Of a DNA stretch of 64,000 nucleotides, positions 47,092-55,944 are shown piece by piece. Where the stretch lies: contig NVWA01000005.1 in the NCBI GenBank assembly GCA_002746535.1, forward strand, positions 86,047-150,046. The letters are read 5' to 3'. Position numbers and translations under genes: made by a program. A model generated the notes under the pieces. The model worked only from the letters and a program-made list of their open reading frames with translations. It was not told the DNA's origin and searched no databases. The stretch is from Planctomycetota bacterium. GTDB lineage: Bacteria; Planctomycetota; GCA-2746535. Position 1 is the first letter of the stretch, and every line of letters begins with the position of its first letter.

Positions 47092-48633
47092 CTATTTCAG
47101 AACAGATTTATAACGATAGTATACTTCCAAACAAAAAGCCCCCATGGCTGTCGTATAAGTCCTACCTAGGTTTCTACCCCAATAGTCTCCTTGTGAGTCC
47201 CAACTACCATCAATGTCGTTTAAAGAACCATCTTTCGGACCACCCCTTCGTTGATTTTTAACAAGTACAGTCGACATAGATTTATTCCATGTTTTCCAAT
47301 GATTACCACCAAATTGAAATAATGCTAATGTAGCATAATACCATTTATACATATCATTATTAATATCATAGGTGCCCCATTTTGGTAAATCCTTAATTAT
47401 AATATCAGCCATCCTTTCTAATTCAGAACGATGAACGCCTAGGTATTCATAGATCAGCATTCCTACACACGTCATAGTGGCTTTATTTGCATTTCGATCT
47501 CCTTTTTTAATATACGAAACAACTCCGTAACCATAGGCATCTTTTTCAGTCATTTCATCTAATCTTTCTTTGAATTTATCAAATACTTTTTCAGGAATTC
47601 TTAAACCTGCTGACTTACCAGCTTTAAACGCCATCATCATCCATCCAGCTACGCTAATAGAATTTGGTTTGCCATCAATTACTTTATGGTATTTTTTAGT
47701 CTCTGTATAAGTAGACAAGTAATCTAATATTTTTTGGGCAGCATTATTAATGTCACTATTGGATGTCATTGCAGCCGTTTCACACAATACCAAAGCGATA
47801 ATTGAATTATCATAAATGGAATAAGCCTCATTATCACCAAAAGATCCATCTTCTTTCTGTTGTTTTAATATCCATTCAAGACTTTTCTTAACGACTTTTT
47901 TATACCGACCAACCCTAGGAGTATGGCCAGCTGATAAAAAGGCAAGTGTTGCCAAACCTGTTAAGGCCATATGGCCTTCTGTTTGACTCCTTTTAAACCC
48001 AGAAAGATTATTATCATTTCCATACTTTTCTTTATTCCAAAACCCATCTTTTTCTTGATGCCTTTTCAACCATTTTAATGCCGCATCAACGGCACTTTCA
48101 GTTTTTTTACTTCCGCCACCTCTTAATACTGCTTTTTTTCTTCCTCCACCACTTCTTTGACCAAAGGCTCCGCCGCCGCCGCCACCACCACCAATATTAC
48201 CCATTATACCACTGCCAACTAATGGCATATCTGAAATCGCTTCAGAAATTCCTTCCGCAGATTCAGATTCCATTTCATTTTCAGTTTCCATTTGCTCCGT
48301 AACGTCTTCTTCAACTACCATTGGTGTATCTACAATAACATCTGATTGCACTTCAACTAACTGCTTGACAATTTCGCGCTCCACTTCTTCAATTTCTTCT
48401 TCTTTCAGTGGCTCAATTATTGAAGTAGTAATAATTCTATCCTCTTCCTTTTCGCGACCAGACATAACAAATAATAAGGTAAGTAAGATAAGAAAAATAT
48501 GAATAATTGCCGATAACATAAACGTAGGGAACATACTGGCTTTTTTTGTATTTTCTTCTTCATTGTCGTTAAAAGAATCTTCTTCGAATATGTCATCTTC
48601 AATGTTTTCTTCTTTTGGTATACGAACGGACAT
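47092..48633 (-). CDS. TonB-like membrane protein with squalene/prenyltransferase-type repeats
   Basis: A 513 aa protein. ATG 48633 has GGAG at six bases and is preferred to the in-frame upstream start (48672). An acidic cytoplasmic N-terminus (about 1-35) and a TM segment (about 36-57: FPTFMLSAIIHIFLILLTLL) lead into a Glu/Val-rich, TonB-like stretch and a Gly run (GGGGGGGG). The second half (about 170-513) contains alpha/alpha-toroid repeats of the squalene-hopene cyclase/prenyltransferase superfamily (VDAALKWLKRHQEKDGFW, LEWILKQQKEDGSFGDN). The cyclase DxDD motif is not evident, so a non-enzymatic or binding role is likely. Fusion of TonB-like anchor and toroid upstream of ECF/FecR genes is unusual. 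Confidence 0.7.
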   Translation of the reverse strand: MSVRIPKEENIEDDIFEEDSFNDNEEENTKKASMFPTFMLSAIIHIFLILLTLLFVMSGREKEEDRIITTSIIEPLKEEEIEEVEREIVKQLVEVQSDVIVDTPMVVEEDVTEQMETENEMESESAEGISEAISDMPLVGSGIMGNIGGGGGGGGAFGQRSGGGRKKAVLRGGGSKKTESAVDAALKWLKRHQEKDGFWNKEKYGNDNNLSGFKRSQTEGHMALTGLATLAFLSAGHTPRVGRYKKVVKKSLEWILKQQKEDGSFGDNEAYSIYDNSIIALVLCETAAMTSNSDINNAAQKILDYLSTYTETKKYHKVIDGKPNSISVAGWMMMAFKAGKSAGLRIPEKVFDKFKERLDEMTEKDAYGYGVVSYIKKGDRNANKATMTCVGMLIYEYLGVHRSELERMADIIIKDLPKWGTYDINNDMYKWYYATLALFQFGGNHWKTWNKSMSTVLVKNQRRGGPKDGSLNDIDGSWDSQGDYWGRNLGRTYTTAMGAFCLEVYYRYKSVLK

Positions 48634-48813
48634 ATTATTCTCCAGAAATTCACGGCAAATGTTTGATCTCATATATATAAGATACGTCTGATCTTGTAGC
48701 TATGACAATTAATTCGGAAATTTGTGAAAAAGCCCCTTCAAAGCCACTATTATTTACACTTTGCAACCATGTAGTAAAACAAAAGGAAAACATCACAATA
48801 ATACCCCCCTAAC

Positions 48814-48825
48814 TCTAGGACACTC
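48814..48825 (-). repeat. Left copy of inverted 12-mer flanking the alpha/alpha-barrel gene
   Basis: TCTAGGACACTC, the exact reverse complement of GAGTGTCCTAGA at 50367-50378. The two copies bracket a 1.56 kb segment containing one gene. No target-site duplication or transposase was found. Confidence 0.3.
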
Positions 48826-48911
48826 TAATTTTGCGATCCACTAGAAATCAGGACATTGAAAATGTAAAAAGAGACCTTACTTCCTAAAAGCCTCTTTCTT
48901 CTTTTAAATGT

Positions 48912-50063
48912 CTATGGTGTATTTATTGATAAGTACTCAGATGAACTACTAAAGAGTTTTAGCAATACGATTAATGCATAGCAACTTGATCTTGCGCATA
49001 CATATTGCTTATGCTGTTCTTCAATTATCCCGCCTTTCATTCGAATATTATCTTTGCCATCCGATTGAGAATGGAGTAATACTAATAGTGCTTGTTCAAT
49101 AGATTCATTAGAATAGGCACTTGTATTGATAAGACTTTTACCCTCATAAATGGTATTGAGAACAACTGGTATACAAGCGACACTTTCTTCAAAGGATCCA
49201 TCTTTTTGCTGATGATTAAAAACACCTTGAATGAATTTATTAACAGATTCTAGATAGTCGTTATTTTTAGTAATTTTATAGGCACATAATAAACCTAAAG
49301 AGCCCAGATCATCATTGGCTCTATGAAGACCTCCCTGCGGATCATCAGGTACTTCTTTACTATCACGAATAATAGTGTGAAAGTATCCATCATCTTTTTG
49401 AAGATAGGTAATGAAATGATTAGCCATTTTTTCAAAAACATCACTGGTCCATTTGTTATCTTTTGTTTCATGTGCTAAATGATAAAGAAAATTTAAACTT
49501 CCTCCTTGAAAACTTCCTTGCACATCATTTCTCATTTTGGGTTCACGATTAGAAAACCAAGGTTCATATTGAAACCCCCAAAGAGGCCAACCTTCTCGAT
49601 CAAGACCATGCTTAATGAACCATTCTCCCCATAGGCGCGCGCGCTCAAGATATTCTTCATCATTCGTATGACGATATAGTTCTATAAATGCCCATGCTAC
49701 AGAAAGGGTATCACGTGTGTAATTCCAAGGGCATTGGGGTGACATCTCTCTGAAAGAGCCATACATATTCTTGTTGAATGGATCAAATATTTGAAGTGAT
49801 TTAAGATAATGCCCCATATGAATTGCTGCTTGTTGATATTCTTCTTTTTTAAAAGATTTATAAGCTGCTAGCATACCCATACAAGCAAACGCAATGTTCC
49901 AATTATTGGCTTGGCTTTCTGAACCATCAGGATGAATGATCCACGGGAATGAACCTGAAGCTGGATTATCATCCCTGTGAGGATTTTGTATTTCTATCAT
50001 CCAATCGGCAATACCTTTTGCACAATCAAGGCCTTGAGTTTTAATTTGTTCTGAGAATTCCAT
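48912..50063 (-). CDS. Six-hairpin (alpha/alpha) glycosidase-like protein
   Basis: A 383 aa cytoplasmic protein without signal peptide. It is built of repeated helical hairpins typical of (alpha/alpha)6 barrels: AYKSFKKEEYQQAAIHMGHYL, WAFIELYRHTNDEEYLERARLW, FEKMANHFITYLQ, LGLLCAYKITKNNDYLESV. It most resembles unsaturated-glucuronyl/rhamnogalacturonyl hydrolase-like or N-acylglucosamine-epimerase-like folds; family cannot be fixed by eye. Aromatic-rich segments (NNWNIAFACMG, YEPWFSNREP, GSFQGGSLNFLY) probably line a sugar pocket. The gene lies alone between gaps of 239 and 494 bp, flanked by inverted 12-mers. Confidence 0.6.
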   Translation of the reverse strand: MEFSEQIKTQGLDCAKGIADWMIEIQNPHRDDNPASGSFPWIIHPDGSESQANNWNIAFACMGMLAAYKSFKKEEYQQAAIHMGHYLKSLQIFDPFNKNMYGSFREMSPQCPWNYTRDTLSVAWAFIELYRHTNDEEYLERARLWGEWFIKHGLDREGWPLWGFQYEPWFSNREPKMRNDVQGSFQGGSLNFLYHLAHETKDNKWTSDVFEKMANHFITYLQKDDGYFHTIIRDSKEVPDDPQGGLHRANDDLGSLGLLCAYKITKNNDYLESVNKFIQGVFNHQQKDGSFEESVACIPVVLNTIYEGKSLINTSAYSNESIEQALLVLLHSQSDGKDNIRMKGGIIEEQHKQYVCARSSCYALIVLLKLFSSSSEYLSINTP

Positions 50064-50099
50064 TCTTATGGCCCCTGACTATTAATAAATTTTGATTGA

Positions 50100-50126
50100 A
50101 TTATAAAATGGTGGCTTGCAATTCAA
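50100..50126 (-). promoter_or_regulatory. Candidate sigma-70-type promoter for the alpha/alpha-barrel gene
   Basis: Minus strand: TTGAAT (50126-50121), 15-bp spacer, TATAAT (50105-50100), about 37 bp before the ATG at 50063. The -10 is perfect; the spacer is short by two bases. In AT-rich DNA this is only suggestive. Confidence 0.3.
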
Positions 50127-50366
50127 CTAAAATTCAAAGATATAATATTATTTTAGTTTCCTAGAATATTACAATTTATACCTTTCCTCAAAAACCTCTA
50201 AAAAATAAGTATCCTTCTACTTAATCATTCAAAAAAACAATCATCTACCACATTCAGATCTTCAACTGAAGTAGTATCACTTCTTTTATCAATCGTTTTT
50301 ATTAATTTTTATTTTCAAAATTACTGAGAAAAGACAATCATTTTATTAAAATTATATTTAAACTTT

Positions 50367-50378
50367 GAGTGTCCTAGA
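50367..50378 (+). repeat. Right copy of inverted 12-mer
   Basis: GAGTGTCCTAGA, preceded by TTT; counterpart of 48814-48825. Flanking bases are also partly shared (TTnGAGTGTCCTAGA). Confidence 0.3.
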
Positions 50379-50557
50379 ATATTTATCGTTTAGTGAATAA
50401 ATATAAATCAAAAAAGTAGGGATTCAAAGATATAAGATGTGCGGAAGTTTAGATATAAATGTCCCTATACCAACATCGCCCACCAACTAAACATATTGTC
50501 TTGAGGATAGAATTGATTGAGCTAGAGGTTTATTTTGACCCTACGACCTTCAATCCA

Positions 50558-53500
50558 CTAATCCTTCGGCATTTGTTCATAATGCTCTTGCATTTCTATA
50601 TATGTTAAGAGACCATTGCTACCTGAAGCATATTTTTTCCATGAAGGATTGAGGTATGCACAAAAATCTAGCATCTCCTGAAAATCAGGCCGTTTGCTTA
50701 GCAACGGGGTTCTCCTTAGAGCTTCCGCGGGGGTTATTTTAATTTTTTGTTCATCCTTGAGCCAGCGCCCTGGGTTTCCCATAAAACACATTGCCCACCA
50801 GTAGTCGTCAAAATTAAGTAGTGTGCTTCCCCCTGATAAAAGATCTTTTATATTATGGTCTTGCGAAGTATGTTTCAAATATAATTTTTCCCAAAGCTGT
50901 TCAAATCTGCTTGAAGATGTAAAAGGAGTTTTGGGATTCTTCTTAGTAAACTTCAATTTTTTGATAGCTTCTTCATTTGAAGACAAAAGGCGTCCCTGTC
51001 TATATAAAGAATAAACACAAAAGCCCTTATGATCTTTGTAGTTATCTAGAATTTTCTGAAGACAGCTTTCTTCCTCCACGGCCAAACCCTCCATTCTATA
51101 AGTTATGGCAATTTTTCGTAATAATGAAGCTTGGTCAATATGGTCTGCAAGAATAAGTTGCTGCCCTCGATTATAAGAACGCCTAGCATCAACATAACTT
51201 CCTGCCTGAAGGTAGGCATCACCCTTCCAAGTTAAGGCCATTGCCTTCTTAGAGATTTCACTGAATCCATTGGATAATGCTATAACTTTATCAAAAGCTC
51301 GTTGAGCCTCTTTGAATTTACGAACATGTATAGCAACGAAACCCTGACCTATATAGGACAGTTGCTTGTTTTTCCTGCTTACATAATCCTTCGAAACTTT
51401 AATGTAACATTCTTTAGCTTTATCATGCTCTCCTTCAATTAATAAGGTGCCTGCCCATCCATCTAAGTTCATTACGCAAGCATCTGCATTATTAGAAAAT
51501 GTTTCTAAGTAAATTTCATAATGTTTTTGGGCCTCAGAATAATTCCCTTCAGCATAGAAAGATGTTGCAAATTTATTGCCAGCCAAAGAGCATTCATATT
51601 TATTCTCAGGATACTCGTCCAAACATCGTTTGAAATAAGTTCTTGCAAGTTTAAACTGTCCTTTATTAGAATAGGCTTCTCCTGCCAATAAAATTAGTCT
51701 AGGACCATAAACAAAATGTCCTAACACATTTAAAGCCTGTTTCGCTAGTAAAATACATTTATCAAATTGTCCTAATACAATTAATTGAGAACACAGCTCA
51801 TTTGCAGCATTTGCTCTAATAGGAATCCCTAGCCACTGAGTTTTAAAAAGCGCCTCAAAGAGAATATGAGCTGCTTCAACTTCATGCGTCTTCCAAAACT
51901 TATTAGCCGTTTCCATGATTCTAAGTTTAAGATCTTCCCAACATTCTAAATTTTTACTTGTATGCTTGAGACCAGAGACAAGCAATTTGGCTTCTTTAAT
52001 TGGGTCTTTAAACTGCTTTTCAAACAATAAAGAATTTGCGACGCAGGCTAAGGGGGACATTGGTGAGCGCTTTAGCTTTTCAATCAGGGGAATGGCCTCT
52101 GGATAACGCTTTAATTCCAAAAGACAATGTATACTTTTATATAGAGCTTCATCAGCTTGTTCTGAGCCAGGATGGCTTTCTATATAGCGTTTATATTCAG
52201 ATAAAGCATCTTCATAAAGCTTCTTTTTCATCAGAACGTCAGGCACAGCTAGATAACCAATTTCCCTTGGAGTACCAGATGAAAAAACGCGAATCTTCTT
52301 TATCCGAATTCCTTCCGTATAAGAATAAAAGCCAACTCGATCACCTTTAAGTGGAAATAAATCTCTTTGGTTAATTAACACCTCACCATCTATTTCCAAT
52401 CTAACTCTTCCTTCAAGCAATTCCGCTACAACCAAATGTTCTTTTCCTGAAACAGGGGCAATGCCTGGGACAAAGGCTATATCTAGACCATCTTTTGCTA
52501 TCTTACTATGTGACATATCATTTGCGCCGAATTCAAAAATATAACCATCATCAAACCAGGAGTTTTTAGGTTTCTTTGGAGCAGCTAAAATGGGAGAAAT
52601 TTCACCTATACAATCGCTCACAACCAAGGCTTCAATTTCAACTTTTACATCACCCAATATATTTTTATCCAAGTGAATGATTGTATCACCGTCAAATAAA
52701 GGGGCTAAAAATCCGTCTCGAATACCCCATGATCCCGAGTGGACCACCCAGCCATCAGGCGATTCGTCTTGATCTGCTCTGTTACTAAAATCTTCCTCAT
52801 GCACCAATTTCCATTTTCTTTTACCATCAAGAAATTTCTGTAAGTCTAATTCTATGTCCGCTCCCGTCTGGTAGCGCTCATCTTGTAGATGATTAGTGGC
52901 TTTTAGTAAAATATCCTTTAAATCTGGTTCAAGGCGCAGACCTGCTGTAATAGAATCCAATTCTGGTCGCCAGCCACTACCAATCTTTTGTATTAAAGAC
53001 AATTTATTGGTTCCCTCCATCAATGTTTCCCGCATTTGAGAAACCACTAGAATTTCCCAAAGAACCAAACCCAAAGAGTAGAGATCTGTCCGATGATCAT
53101 GCATTTCAACATCACCTCGAGCTTGCTCGGGAGCCATGTACATATAAGTACCAAAGATAGCGCCATGTTGGGTTAGATTGATTTCACTATCAATATTTGA
53201 TATGATCGTCTGGTCATGTTCTACTTTTTTTGACTTAGACTCTTGCTCACGAGATGATAATTGAACCTCACTTTTATCACTGAGCAATGTAGGAGCATCC
53301 AATGAAATCGATTCATCATTATCAAAGATCATGGAGTTCGCAATGGTCTCTTCCATACCAACAGAATCAGGAAGCACTCCTTCATCATCAGGCATTGTAT
53401 TTTCTTCAGAGATTTCTAAATCAGGCGAATAAAGATTATGCCCAAAAGCTTTAGCTAGACCCCAATCAATCAAATAAATCTCACCGTATTCACCTAACAT

Positions 53501-53959
53501 AATGTTTTCAGGCTTTATATCTCTATGTATGACACCTTTAGAATGTGCATAGGAGATGGCTTGACAAAGAGAAATAAATATAGTGATTAATCGGCGTCGG
53601 CTATACATGCTGCAAATAGTTGGATCTTTGCTTAACCTTGCAGCCAAAACATCTTTGAGAGTAGTCCCACGAATCCGCTTCATGGTATAATGACATTCAT
53701 CTGCTTTTGAGGATAATGTATAAACCGGTGGCACAACGGGGTGCTGCAATTGCCCTGTAATTTTCCCTTCCAGCATAAAGCGCACAAGAGAAGAGGGAGT
53801 GCCTTTTTTGGAAACTTTTAAAGCTAAGAGTCTGTCAAAGCTAGTATCTTTAATTTTATAGACCTTGTTCATGCCCCCTTCGCCGAGGAAACCTTTTACT
53901 TCGTAACCAAATAGATCTTCGGGTATATCATCCCCTTCGTTTGAATTTGGGCTCAACAT
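50558..53959 (-). CDS. Ser/Thr protein kinase with beta-sandwich and TPR domains
   Basis: An 1133 aa Hanks-type kinase. Catalytic domain at about 18-385: Gly loop GEGGMNKVY, Lys48 in ALKVSK, HRDIKPEN (145-152), DWG (165-167) where DFG is usual, and MAPEQARGD (275-283). The activation segment between DWG and APE is about 108 residues, three to four times normal, and acidic/Ser-rich (180-260). A DUF1080/LamG-like beta-sandwich (about 390-570) with DFSNRAD, DGWVVHSGSWGI and DGEVLIN comes next, then TPRs to the end. No TM segment. GGAG upstream of the ATG. PVC-type architecture; substrates unknown. DWG variants occur in this group and are probably active. Confidence 0.9.
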   Translation of the reverse strand: MLSPNSNEGDDIPEDLFGYEVKGFLGEGGMNKVYKIKDTSFDRLLALKVSKKGTPSSLVRFMLEGKITGQLQHPVVPPVYTLSSKADECHYTMKRIRGTTLKDVLAARLSKDPTICSMYSRRRLITIFISLCQAISYAHSKGVIHRDIKPENIMLGEYGEIYLIDWGLAKAFGHNLYSPDLEISEENTMPDDEGVLPDSVGMEETIANSMIFDNDESISLDAPTLLSDKSEVQLSSREQESKSKKVEHDQTIISNIDSEINLTQHGAIFGTYMYMAPEQARGDVEMHDHRTDLYSLGLVLWEILVVSQMRETLMEGTNKLSLIQKIGSGWRPELDSITAGLRLEPDLKDILLKATNHLQDERYQTGADIELDLQKFLDGKRKWKLVHEEDFSNRADQDESPDGWVVHSGSWGIRDGFLAPLFDGDTIIHLDKNILGDVKVEIEALVVSDCIGEISPILAAPKKPKNSWFDDGYIFEFGANDMSHSKIAKDGLDIAFVPGIAPVSGKEHLVVAELLEGRVRLEIDGEVLINQRDLFPLKGDRVGFYSYTEGIRIKKIRVFSSGTPREIGYLAVPDVLMKKKLYEDALSEYKRYIESHPGSEQADEALYKSIHCLLELKRYPEAIPLIEKLKRSPMSPLACVANSLLFEKQFKDPIKEAKLLVSGLKHTSKNLECWEDLKLRIMETANKFWKTHEVEAAHILFEALFKTQWLGIPIRANAANELCSQLIVLGQFDKCILLAKQALNVLGHFVYGPRLILLAGEAYSNKGQFKLARTYFKRCLDEYPENKYECSLAGNKFATSFYAEGNYSEAQKHYEIYLETFSNNADACVMNLDGWAGTLLIEGEHDKAKECYIKVSKDYVSRKNKQLSYIGQGFVAIHVRKFKEAQRAFDKVIALSNGFSEISKKAMALTWKGDAYLQAGSYVDARRSYNRGQQLILADHIDQASLLRKIAITYRMEGLAVEEESCLQKILDNYKDHKGFCVYSLYRQGRLLSSNEEAIKKLKFTKKNPKTPFTSSSRFEQLWEKLYLKHTSQDHNIKDLLSGGSTLLNFDDYWWAMCFMGNPGRWLKDEQKIKITPAEALRRTPLLSKRPDFQEMLDFCAYLNPSWKKYASGSNGLLTYIEMQEHYEQMPKD

Positions 53960-54433
53960 AGTTCTCCATAATTAATAACACTCCAATTCTACCAATATTT
54001 GATCACCCCTCAATAATTCAGAATAAATTCACCAACCACCATAAAATGTCCCAAGACAAAGTTATGTAAAAATTTGTCCCTGAGCATTTACAAACAACGG
54101 CAAACGTTAATGCCCTTTCAAGTCATTATTTAGCAATTCGTTGCGTATAAACTATTGTTATAAAAGGGGTTATGGGGAAACGCCTGGAGCTATCCTATGT
54201 TTGAGACCCTTTTTTATATACTGATTGAATTTAAAATCATAGGATTTGAACTTATGATAATTGGTGTGTGGCTATTGTTTATTGAAAAGATCTTGCGGAA
54301 TTAATTGTTCCATTTAGAATCTGAGGTACTTGGGTAGTGACTATGCTTCATAATTTATCTTGATAATTTAGGCAAAAAAAATTGCTTATCAAAATGATAC
54401 TGTTGAAAGTCAACTTAATTAAAGGATTGGTTA
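53960..54433. other. 474-bp divergent intergenic region
   Basis: Between the kinase gene (minus) and the ion channel gene (plus). It contains a 35-codon ORF with a good ribosome binding site at 54197-54304, a palindrome GTTGA-AAG-TCAAC (54402-54414) just before the channel RBS, and a TTATAAAAGG A/T element near 54158. No RNA gene is recognised. Confidence 0.45.
54197..54304 (+). CDS. Possible 35-aa single-pass membrane protein
   Basis: ATG at 54197 follows CTGGAG with a seven-base gap (GGAG 54186-54189), one of the better ribosome binding sites here. The product begins MFETLFYILIEF and continues with a hydrophobic IIGFELMIIGVWLLF and a short basic end (EKILRN), consistent with a small inner-membrane protein. 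It lies about 130 bp before the ion channel gene in the same direction. Too short for homology judgement; could be chance. Confidence 0.4.
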   Translation: MFETLFYILIEFKIIGFELMIIGVWLLFIEKILRN

Positions 54434-55153
54434 TTGGTAAATAAAGAAGCGATTCGCAGAATCATGGATGATTCAGATTACTTGCCAGGAAAAATATTTG
54501 CGTATACAATTCAGTTTTTAATTATTTTATCTTTGATCACATTTTCGATCGAGACTATTCCGGATTTATCCTCTAAATCAATAACTATTCTATATATCAC
54601 AGAATGTGTCGTTGTAGCTATATTTACAATGGAATATGTATTTAGAATTATTATTGAAGAAAAAAAAATGAGTTTTATTTTTAGTTTTTATGGCTTAATA
54701 GATCTTCTCGCTATATTACCCTTTTATATAGTATCAGGGTTCGACCTACGCTCAGTAAGAATCTTTAGACTTCTGCGACTCCTAAGAATCCTTAAACTCT
54801 TTAAATATAACCAAGCTGTTAATAGACTCTATCGCGCTTTTTTAATTACCAGAGAAGAACTTGTTCTTTTTGGGTTCGTTGCTCTCATGTTAATTTATCT
54901 TGCCGCGGTAGGTATTTATTATTGTGAAAATGCCGCACAACCAGAAGAATTTAAATCCATTTTTCATTGTCTATGGTGGTCATTGATAACACTAACTACA
55001 GTTGGTTATGGCGACATGTATCCTATCACCATTGGTGGGAAAATTTTTACCTTTTTCATGTTGACGGTTGGCCTAATGGTTATTGCCATTCCAACTGGTC
55101 TAATTGCTTCGGCTCTATCTAAAGCCAGAGATGAAATTGACGGAAATAAATAA
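54434..55153 (+). CDS. Voltage-gated potassium channel-like ion channel
   Basis: A 239 aa protein with six TM helices. S4 is arginine-rich (SVRIFRLLRLLRILKLF, about residues 96-112), a voltage sensor. The pore loop is SLITLTTVGYGDMYP with the K+ selectivity filter TVGYGD (near residue 195), and S6 ends MVIAIPTGLIAS. It starts at a TTG with AAAGGA seven bases upstream; an ATG ten codons later is an alternative. There is a cytoplasmic N-terminus of about 20 residues and a short C-tail without RCK domain. Length and layout match bacterial Kv-type channels such as KvAP. Confidence 0.92.
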   Translation: MVNKEAIRRIMDDSDYLPGKIFAYTIQFLIILSLITFSIETIPDLSSKSITILYITECVVVAIFTMEYVFRIIIEEKKMSFIFSFYGLIDLLAILPFYIVSGFDLRSVRIFRLLRLLRILKLFKYNQAVNRLYRAFLITREELVLFGFVALMLIYLAAVGIYYCENAAQPEEFKSIFHCLWWSLITLTTVGYGDMYPITIGGKIFTFFMLTVGLMVIAIPTGLIASALSKARDEIDGNK

Positions 55154-55300
55154 CCTTTTCATCAATATGGTCATTACTCCTTTTATTCGTTCAAATTTCG
55201 ATCATACATTACATTAGTTTGGATAAATCATCCTATTTGCCTTAAGCGATGACTTTCAATTAACGGGGAATCTACTTACCACAATATAAGTGAAATTGTA

Positions 55301-55327
55301 TTGACATATATTTATATTTTATAAAAT
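55301..55327 (+). promoter_or_regulatory. Candidate promoter of the cheD-like/cheV genes
   Basis: Perfect TTGACA at 55301-55306, then TAAAAT at 55322-55327 (15-bp spacer), about 26 bp before the cheD-like ATG. The -35 is consensus, the spacer short; modest support. Confidence 0.35.
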
Positions 55328-55353
55328 GTAAAGTATATTATTAGGGTACTATA

Positions 55354-55845
55354 ATGAGTCAATCAACAGAAATTATTAAGGTTCAACCTGGTACAATTTG
55401 TGTCTACAAGAAACCTGTTCGTATCGCATCTGTTATAAGTTTTGGAATTGCCGTCTCATTATATGACCCTGATTTAAAGATTGGTGGATTATGCCATTAT
55501 CTTTATCCCAGTTTGCCAGATAACGTTGAACCATCAGGAAAGTATGCTTTTCCAGCTCTACATGCGCAAATTAAATTATTAGAAAAACATGGTTCCGTTA
55601 TAAATCGCCTAGAAGCAAACCTATATGGTGGTACAGAACATCCGAATAAAGACCCTCAATTTTTAGCACTTGCCAAAAAAAATCTTCAAGTTGGTCTAGA
55701 ATTTCTTAAAAGTTATAACATCCAAATTGGCTCTTTAGATATAGGTGGAAATAGTGGTAGAAAGCTCGTTTTTAATGCTATTACGGGTGAATCCATCGTA
55801 GCAAAAGTCAGACATTTACGATTAGCTGATTGGCAAGTCGCATAA
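55354..55845 (+). CDS. CheD-like protein lacking the catalytic cysteine
   Basis: A 163 aa protein of the CheD fold, which normally deamidates glutamines of chemoreceptors and binds CheC. The family's catalytic Cys (in LGSCVAV) aligns with Gly31 in VISFGIAVSLYDP, while His48 in GLCHYLYP and the GNSGRK...TGE end are kept. Cys47 beside His48 is present but out of register. The LYDP, KYAFPALHAQIKLLEKHG and GGNSGRKLVFNAITGE blocks support the family. Deamidase activity would be lost unless Cys47 substitutes; a structural or CheC/receptor-binding role is possible. It lies 99 bp before cheV in the same direction. Confidence 0.72.
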   Translation: MSQSTEIIKVQPGTICVYKKPVRIASVISFGIAVSLYDPDLKIGGLCHYLYPSLPDNVEPSGKYAFPALHAQIKLLEKHGSVINRLEANLYGGTEHPNKDPQFLALAKKNLQVGLEFLKSYNIQIGSLDIGGNSGRKLVFNAITGESIVAKVRHLRLADWQVA

Positions 55846-55944
55846 TCTAAATTTTTCTTCATATTTATTTGGAACTCAGACATTTTTCAACGTATACTCA
55901 AAAGGTATGCATAACGTTTCATTTACTTATTCAAAGGTTGAAAA

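Larger units (their letters stand above)
50064..50557. other. 494-bp intergenic region
   Basis: AT-rich, upstream of the alpha/alpha-barrel gene and downstream of the kinase gene (both minus strand). It holds a candidate minus-strand promoter at 50100-50126, the right inverted-repeat copy at 50367-50378 and otherwise nothing I can identify. No RNA gene or credible ORF. Confidence 0.45.

Noticed and set aside
48078..48302. 74-aa His/Phe-rich ORF and the G/C run near 48170
   Set aside because: The run encodes the poly-Gly linker of the prenyltransferase-repeat protein on the minus strand; the plus-strand ORF is its shadow.
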